Source of the DNA: an uncultured Bacteroidota bacterium
Lineage (GTDB): Bacteria > Bacteroidota > Bacteroidia > Chitinophagales > Chitinophagaceae
Reading direction: 5' to 3'
Assembly: GCA_903853805.1 (NCBI GenBank)
Contig: CAINUN010000085.1
Coordinates: 62,001-126,000 of the forward strand
Length of the DNA: 64,000 nt
The notes under the pieces were generated by a model, which was given only the letters and a program-made list of their open reading frames with translations, did not search any database and had not been told where the DNA came from. Position numbers and translations under genes: made by a program. Positions within the stretch are counted from its first letter, which is position 1. The number at the start of each line of letters is the position of its first letter. Positions 9,099 to 19,500 of the stretch are shown here, piece by piece.

Positions 9099-9818
9099 TT
9101 GGATAAGCTCGTAATCATACCTACATACAACGAAAAAGAAAACATTGAAAAAATCATTCGCAAGGTCTTGTCTTTGCAAGGTGGGTTTCATGTGTTGATT
9201 GTAGATGATGGCTCTCCTGATGGGACTTCTATGATTGTAAAAAATCTTCAGTCAGAGTTCACTGATAAACTGTTTCTTGTAGAACGTAAAGGAAAACTTG
9301 GTTTAGGCACTGCATATATCTTTGGATTTAAATGGGCATTAGAACGTGACTACGAATTCATTTTCGAAATGGATGCTGATTTCTCGCACAACCCTGACGA
9401 CCTCATTCGCCTTTACAATGCTTGTAATAAAGGTGCAGATGTAGCCGTAGGTTCACGCTATGTTCGTGGCGGGAAAGTGATGAACTGGCCATGGGAAAGA
9501 ATTTTTATTTCAAAAGGGGGAGCGCTATATACTCAACTCATCACTTTTATGCCAGTGAAAGACCCAACAGCGGGGTTTGTATGTTACCGAAGAAGAGTAC
9601 TCGAAACAATACCTTTGGATAATGTTCAGTTTATTGGCTATGCCTTCCAAATTGAAATGAAATACCGTTCTTGGACGCTTGGGTTCAAAATAACAGAAGT
9701 ACCTATCACTTTTATTGATCGACAAGAAGGACAGTCAAAAATGTCGAAAGGCATTGTCAAAGAAGCTGTTCGCGGTGTATGGATTATGAAGCATCACGGA
9801 AAAGAACGCTTGAAATAA
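9099..9818 (+). CDS. Polyprenol-phosphate mannosyltransferase (GT2, DPM1-like)
   Basis: A 239-residue GT-A enzyme that transfers a hexose, usually mannose, from a nucleotide sugar to a polyprenyl phosphate on the cytoplasmic face. Motifs: IIPTYNEKENI at the N-terminus, VDDGSPDGT, the metal-binding EMDADFSHNP, VGSRYVRGG, and DPTAGFVCYRR. It lacks the C-terminal membrane anchor of some homologues, so it is a soluble single-domain DPM1 type. The start is TTG at 9099 (MDKLVIIPTYNE), chosen because family members begin directly with this strand and no ATG precedes it in frame nearby. Confidence 0.88.
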   Translation: MDKLVIIPTYNEKENIEKIIRKVLSLQGGFHVLIVDDGSPDGTSMIVKNLQSEFTDKLFLVERKGKLGLGTAYIFGFKWALERDYEFIFEMDADFSHNPDDLIRLYNACNKGADVAVGSRYVRGGKVMNWPWERIFISKGGALYTQLITFMPVKDPTAGFVCYRRRVLETIPLDNVQFIGYAFQIEMKYRSWTLGFKITEVPITFIDRQEGQSKMSKGIVKEAVRGVWIMKHHGKERLK

Positions 9819-9827
9819 TTTCTATCA

Positions 9828-10469
9828 TTACAAAAAAATAATTTTTGAAGAATTTTGTTTTACATAAGACAAAGTATGAGGTCCTTCTGCAAACAATAAA
9901 TCAAGTAAACTAAGATTGGGTAAAAAGCCATTTCGCTCTGCAAACACTTGATAATAAGTAGGGAAATTTGCATTTTTGGCTAAAATGTTTTTGCCATTGA
10001 TTAATCGTAAATCAGGAACGTTTTCATTCGTTTCACTTTCATAGGAAAAAATAAAGGACGATTCTCTATTTAGCCCCAATTGTAGTTTCAACCACTCATA
10101 GCTTGCTAGGTTAAGGTTCTTCAGTTTTTCGTGTCGCTGCATAATTAATTCTTCAAGGGAAGGAGCATAATATTCGAAATAAGGTGAGCGATTATATGCA
10201 CTTAATAATGTGCGCCAATGTTGTTTTTGCCAATTTTCTGCATAGCTAATTTCGAGTTCATTCATTGCTACTTTTTGGTCTCTTCCATTTTTCAATGGAA
10301 CAGTCATTTTTAGTCTTCCATTAGCAGTAGCTATTTCATAACGATTGCGAAAACTCATTTTTTCGAAATGCTCTGCTAAGTCCCAAATAACAATATTATA
10401 ATTCAACGAATGACACCACCAAAGAATGTTTGGGAAAGGTAAAACCGAACTAACAACGGAAGGGTTCAT
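9828..10469 (-). CDS. WbqC-like family protein
   Basis: A 213-residue protein matching the WbqC-like family, which is found in O-antigen clusters and elsewhere in Bacteroidota. Recognisable parts are the FRNRYEIATANGRLKMTVPLKNGR stretch, WQKQHWRTLLSAYNRSPYFEYY and a conserved central WL-x-LQLGL helix. No signal peptide is present. The enzymatic activity of the family is not settled. It is convergent with the mannosyltransferase (9 bases apart) and divergent from the GWxTD gene. Confidence 0.8.
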   Translation of the reverse strand: MNPSVVSSVLPFPNILWWCHSLNYNIVIWDLAEHFEKMSFRNRYEIATANGRLKMTVPLKNGRDQKVAMNELEISYAENWQKQHWRTLLSAYNRSPYFEYYAPSLEELIMQRHEKLKNLNLASYEWLKLQLGLNRESSFIFSYESETNENVPDLRLINGKNILAKNANFPTYYQVFAERNGFLPNLSLLDLLFAEGPHTLSYVKQNSSKIIFL

Positions 10470-10528
10470 TTGTTGGTGAGTGATTTAGTAATTTGCGCAA
10501 GTTCAAAACTAATGGATCGGTGTTTCAA

Positions 10529-12025
10529 ATGCAATTTCGAAGGTGTAGGTTTTTAGAAAAAATAACATTGTTATTATTGTTTGTCTTTACATTTCCTTAT
10601 TCAGATAAGATAATGGCTCAACAAACACTACAAGCAATTGTAAGACACAATGTTTTTTATGTGCACGAAAACCAAAAATGGGAACCCTATCTGGAAATGT
10701 ATTTCGACATTGATCCTCATACTCTTTTGTTTGAAAAAAGGGCAGATAGTTTTCGTGCAAAAATTAGAGTTGATATTGAATTGAAGAATGGAAATGGCAT
10801 TACTGTCAACCGTGAAAATTATTTTCTTGAAACAAACCCTGTTTCTAAAGCAATCGAAACCTATTTAGTTAGAATTACCGACCTAAGAAGATTGGCTATT
10901 AATACAGGAGAGACTAAAATTTGTATAAAGTTTACTGATCAATTCAATAAAAATTACCCCTTTATACAGAATGAAAACATCAACATCGAGGTTCCAAACA
11001 ACTATCCTTTTTTTAGCGATATTCAATTAGTTGACACTAACATTGCAGCTTCTGATGAAAGCATTTATCAACGAAACCTTCATCTTCAAATTCCATTAGC
11101 ATCCGATTTTTTTGATGAAAGAAAGAAGCTAAACTACTATGCCGAATTATATCAACCTGATTCTATTAATTCTAAAGGGTATTTAGTATTAAAAACATAC
11201 GTTTCAAAAAAAGAATCTGATGTCCCTATTTATCAACTTTCAAAAATAGACACTATCAACAAAAAAACAATTTACATCAACGAAGGGAGTTTCAATATTG
11301 CTATTTTACCTTCAGGAAATTATTTTTTAAAAATGGACATTGAGGATTCAACTAATAATAAGTTAGACTCCAAATCACTTTTTTTTCAAGTAATGAATAA
11401 AAAACCTGAAAAATTTGAAGCAGTAATAGACACTGATAAACAAGAGGAGAATATTGTGTACTTCAACATTGGAAAAACATTCGCAGCCAAATATACTACT
11501 ACCCAAATACGGGCAATTTTAAAAATGTTACAACCAATTTCCGATGCTACTGAAAGAAAACGTATAGCAGATTTCTTACAAAACTATGATGATATGTATG
11601 CACGATATTTCATTTACAACTTTTGGCTGTCCAGAGATAAAAAAGAGGCTGAAAAATCATGGAAAGAATATGCAGATAAAGTAAAGGTAGTAAACAGATT
11701 GTATGGCTCTAATTCAATGCCAGGATATGAATCTGATCGTGGAATAATTCAATTAAAATATGGAGCTCCTGATGACCGAATTGAAGTTAATAATGAAGAA
11801 GGTGCATTACCTTATGAAATATGGCAGTTTAATGCTTTATCTAAAAATGGAAATGCCCTATTCCTTTTTTATAGAGCTGGAAATGGTTTAAGTAATTTTG
11901 AATTGTTACACAGTACTATAATTGGAGAAAGAAGAAATTTACAATGGCGCTCTTTGCTTTATTTGCAAGGTGTCAACAACAATAATATTGGATCAAAAGC
12001 AGAATTTTATCTTGGCAATCGTTAA
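10529..12025 (+). CDS. Secreted GWxTD domain-containing protein
   Basis: A 498-residue exported protein. The start is set at ATG 10529 (MQFRRCRFLEKITLLLL...), which gives a compact signal peptide ending near IMAQ; an in-frame TTG at 10493 would add 12 residues. The C-terminal domain is the GWxTD type of Bacteroidota: a helical segment ending in FWLSRDKKEAEKSWKEY, then GYESDRGIIQLKYGAPDDRI in place of the usual GWxTDRGR-I-x-YGPPD. Function unknown; probably periplasmic or outer-membrane associated. dapF follows after 3 bases and may be cotranscribed. Confidence 0.8.
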   Translation: MQFRRCRFLEKITLLLLFVFTFPYSDKIMAQQTLQAIVRHNVFYVHENQKWEPYLEMYFDIDPHTLLFEKRADSFRAKIRVDIELKNGNGITVNRENYFLETNPVSKAIETYLVRITDLRRLAINTGETKICIKFTDQFNKNYPFIQNENINIEVPNNYPFFSDIQLVDTNIAASDESIYQRNLHLQIPLASDFFDERKKLNYYAELYQPDSINSKGYLVLKTYVSKKESDVPIYQLSKIDTINKKTIYINEGSFNIAILPSGNYFLKMDIEDSTNNKLDSKSLFFQVMNKKPEKFEAVIDTDKQEENIVYFNIGKTFAAKYTTTQIRAILKMLQPISDATERKRIADFLQNYDDMYARYFIYNFWLSRDKKEAEKSWKEYADKVKVVNRLYGSNSMPGYESDRGIIQLKYGAPDDRIEVNNEEGALPYEIWQFNALSKNGNALFLFYRAGNGLSNFELLHSTIIGERRNLQWRSLLYLQGVNNNNIGSKAEFYLGNR

Positions 12026-12028
12026 ACA

Positions 12029-12805
12029 ATGAACATACCATTTCAAAAATACCAAGGAACAGGAAATGATTTCATTTTGATAGATAATCGTTCCAAACTT
12101 ATAACCCTACAGAAAGAAAATATAGCATTATTATGTGATCGTCATTTTGGAATAGGTGCAGATGGCTTAATGTTACTAGAAAACGTGGAAGATTATGATT
12201 TTAAGATGGTATATTTCAATTCTGATGGTAATGAAAGCACAATGTGTGGAAATGGAGGAAGATGCATAACAGCATTTGCATACAACACAAAAATTATAGA
12301 GAAAACTGCAAATTTCTTAGCAATAGATGGACCGCATTTTTCAGAAATACTTGATAATGGTTTTATAAGATTGCAAATGTCTAATGTAAGTAATATTAGG
12401 TTTTCAGAAAACCATATTGAACTCAATACAGGTTCACCTCACTATATTCTTTGGGTAAAAGAGAATGAAAAAATTCACGTTAATCAACTCGGAAAATCAA
12501 TCAGACAACAAAAGAAGTATATGCCTAACGGCATAAATGTAAATTTTGTAGAATGCACTGAAAAGGGATTATATGTAAGAACATTTGAACGTGGAGTAGA
12601 AAGTGAAACATTAAGTTGTGGAACAGGTGTAACTGCAGCAGCTATTGCAAGCACATTAGATAAAATAGGATGTTATTCGATTTCAATTATTACAAAAGGA
12701 GGACGACTCAAAGTTGAATTTGAAAAAGAAACAAAAGTTACCGCCAAAAATATTTATTTGATAGGACCTGCACAAAAAGTGTTTGAAGGGATTATTAGCC
12801 TCTAA
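12029..12805 (+). CDS. dapF: Diaminopimelate epimerase
   Basis: Converts LL- to meso-diaminopimelate for lysine and peptidoglycan. The 258-residue length fits the family. The two catalytic cysteines are present: Cys73 in STMCGNGGRC and Cys197 in ETLSCGTG. The N-terminal FQKYQGTGNDFILID signature is intact. It lies 3 bases after the GWxTD gene and its 3' end overlaps that of convergent recR by 4 bases. Together with the DNPR motif of MurE in this window it supports DAP-type peptidoglycan. Confidence 0.95.
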   Translation: MNIPFQKYQGTGNDFILIDNRSKLITLQKENIALLCDRHFGIGADGLMLLENVEDYDFKMVYFNSDGNESTMCGNGGRCITAFAYNTKIIEKTANFLAIDGPHFSEILDNGFIRLQMSNVSNIRFSENHIELNTGSPHYILWVKENEKIHVNQLGKSIRQQKKYMPNGINVNFVECTEKGLYVRTFERGVESETLSCGTGVTAAAIASTLDKIGCYSISIITKGGRLKVEFEKETKVTAKNIYLIGPAQKVFEGIISL

Positions 12806-13431
12806 TTTTTACCAAATACAGTAACATAATTTTCAATTGGCAATCTTTTTGCAATAGATTTAGCAAGGGTCATTTCATCGGCATATTCTAATTCACCACC
12901 AAATGAAATTCCTCGGGCAATTGTAGTAATTTTTACAGGGAAGCCAATAATATGTTTAGCTATAAAATAGGCTGTCGTATCGCCTTCAATAGTAGGACTA
13001 AGCGCCATTATCAACTCTTGAACATCTTCTTGCTTTACTCGTGTAAATAATGAATCGATATTAAGTTGTTCTGGTCCAATTCCATCTAATGGTGAAATAA
13101 CTCCGCCTAATACATGGTAAGTCCCATTATATTGTTGAGTACTTTCTATAGCAATTACATCGCGTATACTTTCTATTACGCATATTTGAGAATGATTTCT
13201 TCCAGGATCAACACAAATAAGACATATTTCGTTATCTGATACATTATTGCATTGCTTACAAAATACAATTTCATTTCTCATTTTTGAAATAACATCGGAA
13301 AAAAAAAGAACTTTTTCTTTTTCTGATTTTAATAAATGCAAAACCATTCGCAAAGCAGTTTTTTTGCCAATTCCTGGTAACTTAGAAAATTCAGTTACTG
13401 CATCCTCAATTAATTTTGATGAGTATATCAT
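12802..13431 (-). CDS. recR: Recombination protein RecR
   Basis: RecR works with RecO (and RecF) to load RecA at gaps. The 209 residues contain an N-terminal helix-hairpin-helix (FSKLPGIGKKTALRMVLHL), a four-cysteine zinc site (Cys58, Cys61, Cys70, Cys73) and a Toprim domain (QICVIESIRDVIAIE, then ALSPTIEGDTTAYFI). It ends ITTIARGISFGGELEYADE, the standard RecR C-terminal signature. It stands alone, convergent with dapF. Confidence 0.95.
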   Translation of the reverse strand: MIYSSKLIEDAVTEFSKLPGIGKKTALRMVLHLLKSEKEKVLFFSDVISKMRNEIVFCKQCNNVSDNEICLICVDPGRNHSQICVIESIRDVIAIESTQQYNGTYHVLGGVISPLDGIGPEQLNIDSLFTRVKQEDVQELIMALSPTIEGDTTAYFIAKHIIGFPVKITTIARGISFGGELEYADEMTLAKSIAKRLPIENYVTVFGKN

Positions 13432-13453
13432 TGAACAAAATAAAGGGCAAAAA

Positions 13454-13481
13454 AAGAGGTTGCCATAAATGGCAACCTCTT
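13454..13481 (-). terminator. Intrinsic terminator of the giant surface-protein gene
   Basis: 12-bp perfect stem: 13454-13465 (AAGAGGTTGCCA) with 13470-13481, loop TAAA. On the minus strand it is followed by a run of seven T. It lies 20 bases past the stop codon of the 2109-residue protein and also separates that gene from recR. Confidence 0.85.
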
Positions 13482-13500
13482 AATACTAAAAATAAAATAA

Positions 13501-16500
13501 TTATTGTTTTACAAACTGTTTAGTCATTCTGTTACCATTAACAGTAACATCAACAATATAAACACCAGCTGATAATTGATTAACAGGAATTGACAATTGA
13601 CTATGAGCAATTGATTCCATAGTTGTGTTAATCATTACTGTTCCGGTCATTGAAATAACTTTTACCGAAGCATTACCATCGAGATTTCCATTTACACTCA
13701 AAGTAATAAAATCTGTAGCTGGATTTGGTGCAATATTAACACTCAACAAATCTTCAACATTAACTTGTTTACCTAACTGTAAGTAAAAACGTTTGTTACC
13801 TTGACTATTAGGATTATTATCAATATTGAAACTGTAGATAGAATTGCTACTTAATGATACTGTTTTGTTAGTGTAAGCATCAACTAAGTAAACAGGAGTT
13901 GTAGAAGGAACAGTCCATTCAGCAACATTGATTGAATATTTACCAACCTGAGCTTTATTAATTCCAACAGGAATAATTGAACCATTGATATACTTACGAG
14001 AGTCAACAGCTAATTCAATGTTATCTGCACTCTTTGTGTAGAAATCTAATCCTGGATTAGCCATCTTAATTCCATCAGTAGAGAATTCGTTTACAGATGA
14101 TGATTTATCATCAAAATAAACAGAAAGTTCATCAAGGAAATTAGCTCCTTTATTGATATTCAATGTTAAACCAATACTATTATCATTTTCATCACTTGGG
14201 CGGAAGTAATTAGTAATAACAGAAGATTTTTGCTTATCAGATTCAGCAAATGTCCACGAAGTAGTTGCACTAGGAGCTGATACAGCAATAAAAGATCCAC
14301 ACATTGGAATAATCAAGTTTTGGATTTTAGTGCCCGTTTTAGTTGTCCAACTTCCTACACCACCATTTGTATTTGGATTCCAGTAGTAAATTGAACTTAC
14401 CCCACCTGGGATATTTGTAGCTAATAATTTAACAGGAGCTGGATATGGATTACCAACTGAAGTAATACCGCTTAATCCTGCTGTTTTAGTAACAGTAACA
14501 CTATTCTGATTTACAGGTCCTGTCATATCAAGAGTTTGATCAGCATTTGTATAAACTCTAATACCAGTATTTGAACTCCAATTATCAGTTAATGATGTAT
14601 ATCCGGTCCAAACACTACTACTAGATAATGCTAAAAGACTACCACCACCTAAACCTGAAGTTGATGGATCATAATACCATAAATTTTGATTACTACCACC
14701 TGAAAGATCTAAAGTCATATTATCATTCAACTGACTCACAGGAATTGCTGAAGAAAAAGGATGACCAATGAAGCGGTAATTAGGGTAGCTACTAGTAACA
14801 ACTTTAACAGTAACATCACCAGAAACTGAACCACCATTTAATAACTTTCCAATATAAGCAGCAGAACTAATTGTAGCATCTAAAGTCAAATTACCACCAG
14901 TAGTAAGAGTTGCACCGTCAACAGTTACATAAGAGTTAACATGAGTAGCATTACCTAATGTAGTTGAACCCTTTATTAACAATGACTTAAATACGTTATT
15001 AGTAGCATCGCAATAAATTGTAGGGTTTGATGCAAGTGAACCAATAATCAAATCATCGTCACCATCAACAGAAAACTTACCAGTACCATAATGAGTTTCA
15101 TTGATAGTGAATTTAGTTGGAAGAGCGGTTAAATCTAAAGTTGCACCAGCTTCAATATTTAAAGCATGTTTGACGCTAACATTACCACTTACAGAAGCAT
15201 TACCAACAATATTTAAACCCATAACTTTTGTTCCTGCTGTTACAACATCGTTTGTGTTGTAAGTTTCACTGAATGGAATAATAGTAACATCATCAACAGC
15301 TAAACCATCACTAACCACAGCACCGTTAGAATTTACCCAACGTATCCAAATATATGATTGTGCTGGCACGCTTGCAACAATACTAGCAAGTTTAGTAGTA
15401 AAGTTACCATTAACGTCTCCATCAATTGAACTGTTACTCGGAGCAGTTTGAGGAGCAGTGAAAGTAAGATTTGAAGAAGCGTTTGTCCAAGTAGCTGCAG
15501 AATTAGATGAATATATATTAGCATCATTAAACATATAGGCATCTGTAGAATACTGAACAGTAAGTGCATCATTACTACCATCACCATTTCTCCATTGTTT
15601 ACCAGTATATCTTACTAAAAGTGAAGTCCAAGTAATTGAACCATTTCCAGTAGTGGCATTTTTAATTCTAATACCAAAATTAGAAGCACCTAAAGAACCT
15701 AACGACCTATTTGAACTAGAAGTTGATCCGTAATTATAATTACCAGATGCAGAAGAAGTACCATCATCTTCAGTTAAAGAACTAGTAGAATGCCATCCTA
15801 CAGGCAATTGACTAGTACCACTCATAGCATCAAAATCTTGAGTTAATCCTAAACCAATTAAATTTTTAGCTACAGATACATAATCAACAGAAGTTGTAAA
15901 GAATTTTTTAGACGCAGCACCACCATATCTAATTGCTTCACCTGTTTGCTGAATACCATTAAATTCATATACGGTAAACGTATATTTAGCACCTGCTTCT
16001 AAATTTGTAACTACAACTGAGTCATTTTGACTTGGAGCATAATTAGAAATTGTACGAACAATATAATTAGTACTTGCAATAGCATCTCCATTACCAAAAG
16101 ATGTATTTCCAGCATATGGTTGGTCAATAGTTGGTGTTGTAGGAGCTAATGCATTATTTGCAATAACAACTATTCTTCCTGCGCCATTACCATTAGTCCA
16201 TCTAAGTATTGCAGAATTAGCATCTTTTTCATTAGACACTACATCCGAAACAATAGCTTTAACGTTTGGTGCAACAACAGTAGTGAGTGTATCAACAGAA
16301 ACAGCTGAGTTATAAACTCTTCCACCTACTGCAGTAGTATAAGAATAAACACTAAAATAATAACGTATTCCTGATCTTAAACCTTTAATAGTTACACTTA
16401 CAGTTTTAGCGTTCTTGCCAGTTGAAGTAACAACAGCTTTACCATTAGCCATTAATGTTCCTAAAGTATCGAAACTAACAGTTGAGGCATTGTTTTGGCA

Positions 16501-19500
16501 AGCATAAGAAGTGAAATTAACTGGATCGTATGTTAAAGGCGCAGTACTTGCAACAATAAAAGTACCACTTATACCTGTACCATTTAAAATTGAAAGTTTT
16601 ACTGATGTGCTTGCAACAGTGCTAAGCGTAACTGTTGGTTGAGTTCCTGTATTACCAGCTATAGTAACTGCGTAATCTTCAGTTTCACCAAAACTATAAG
16701 TACCACAAGGAGTAATATCTGCAGCATTACTAGTTTCCATCATTACAACTCTCATACGAGTAGTTCCAGAAGTTGCAGTTAATGGTATAGTTATAACGCC
16801 ACTAAGTGTTGTTCCATTGTTTGAAACAAATGCATTAGATACAAAAACTTCCTCACCAGCATCATAAAAACTACCATTAACATTATAATCAATGTATATT
16901 TTGGCAAAGCCATTAGCGGCATTATCACATGTACCTACTTCTATAGAAAAAGGAACTTTGGTACCTTTTGTTACAAGTGAAGGACTTACAGAAGATGTAT
17001 AATTAGAATATAAACCTTGCATACTACCTGTACCACCTGTAGTAGTACAAGTTGAAGAATTAGATAAACTTCCGAATGTAACTCCAGTAATTTCACCGTT
17101 ATTTGAACCAACAGCGTATGATGCACAATAACAAAGGCTATTGGCGCTCATATTTACTGTCATAACATTTGAAGGTACAGTTATTGAACTGTTAGTACAA
17201 GTTGCCTGAACTCTGTAGTAAGTAACACTAGACTGACTAGCAGTATAAGTTGGGGTAGTTGCACCACTGATGTTTGACCAAGTACTGTTATTAGGAGAAG
17301 ATTGCCATTGATAAGTTATTCCATTACCAGTTGGGAAACTTGCTAAAGCCATACCGAAACTAACACCCGCACAAGCTGTAGAAGATGTAGGATTAAATAC
17401 AGGAGTAGAAGGAGTTCCAGAACATGTGGTAACATTAAATTCATAAGCACCAATATCAGGTGTTGTTACGTTACGTGTATTTGCGTTAAAGTCTGTTGTA
17501 ATACCAGCAATAACAACTGCAGCACCATTCAATGAAGGGGCAGAAGGTTGCAAATTACCACCAGTTGCATTTACAAAAAAAGGATTTACAAGTACACAAC
17601 CAAAGCCTAAACCAGACCAAGTAAAGAAATTAGACGGTAACGAGTTTGCATCACCCACAGTTCCTACTGAATTTGGTGCATTCCAATATCGAAATATGTG
17701 ACCTGTAGTAGAAGAAAAATAATTATTGTTAGAAATAGTTGGTGTATTATTTGTAACACCAATACCACCGTAACATCTAATTTCAAGACAAGTATTAAAA
17801 CCGGTGTTACCACCCCGTGTTATAGAAATATTATTATTCTGCAATGTTACATAGCAACCGTTAGTATTTGTATTTTCAACATAAAAACCAAATGTGTTTC
17901 CACCATTAGTAGCTGGATAATCGGAAGAAACAGAATTATAGTACCACCTTACATAACTATTGAAATTATAAAGTGATGTTTGATTTCCATTTCCTTGTAA
18001 ATTATACAATACATTATTATAAACGCGATTAGGATTTGTTAAATTAGGATTCAAAGGATCATCACAATTACTAAATCCAATACCATAAAAACTAAAACTG
18101 TTTTGAGTAGCTAAAGTAGCAGGATCGTGAATTCTATTTTTATAGATTGAAACGTTTGTGGAATTGTTATAAACCCAAATTCCATAAAAATCATTAATAT
18201 TAGAACTTCGAGTTAAACGATGAATGTTATTGGAGAAAATGCTTGAAGAATTAATACCACCAGTATAAATTCCATAAAGATAAAAATCTTTAACAGTATT
18301 ATTAGAAATTACTTGTCCGTCAGTTGTTGTTGAAATATTACCAACTAAAGAGATACCATAATAACCTCCAATAATTGTATTATTATTAATAGTAGTGTAA
18401 TCGCAGTTTGAACCAGGTGCTGTTGCAGACTGTGAAGATCCACTGACAACAATACCTGCGTAATTTGAAGAAGCTGTGCTTGAGTTTAATGTAATAGTAC
18501 AACCAGAGATAGTATTATGATCAGCATTGTTAGTAATGAACACACCCCAACCATAACTTGTATTTGAAGAACTACTTGAAGTGATATTTAAATTACTAAT
18601 TGTAACGTAATCTGTACCATCTAAAGTTACAACACCTCTATCATTAGAAGAAATAGAAACATTAGATATTGTAGCACCACCACCATTAATAGTAATAGTA
18701 TTTGTAGCTGAAGTACCACCAACAGCACCTAATTTAAATTGTTCATTGTAAGTACCTGCAGTAACATTAACCACAACAGGTCCACTAATTGAACAACCCA
18801 AAGCATTTGCAAAAGCAGTAAAAGTTTGGAAGTTTGTTGAACTTGCAGCAGCACCCGGGTTGATAGTATATGTTCCACCCGCAAAAGCTGCATTAACAGC
18901 TACTTGAACTGAAGAAGATGTAGATGAATTTGAACTACAAGTAACAACTGTACGATAATATTTTGATGAAGTAGGATTAATTGTAACAGCTGAAACAGTA
19001 GAAGATGAACCCATATTTGACCAAGTAGAATTATTAGTAGACTCTTGCCATTGATAAGTAATTCCTGAACCAACACTATTTCCACTTAAATTCAATTCAA
19101 CTGAAGTACCAGAACAAACAGCTCCACTTGCACTTGATGTTGCAGCGCCAGCTGTTGGTGTACCAGAACAAGCAGTACCAGATGAATATGTTATCCTGAT
19201 TGTTGGTCTGTTATCACCATAAGAAGCAGCAGTCAATGTCATAGTACCTGCTATAGGTGTTGTTGTAGCCCAACCCAATGCTTTACCATTAGCAGCATTA
19301 ACATAGAAGTTATTTGCAGCAGATGCTGTTCCGCTAAAAGCGAAATCAGTCATAATTTGAAGGCTTCCTCCATTATAAGTAAAGGAAGAACTCAAATTTA
19401 CTTCTTCCCAACTATCGTTGGCTGCAGCAAAACTTTGAGATGTTGATGAATAAACTTGAGATGCTGAAGCCACTAAACTATTCCAAGTGGAATTATTAGT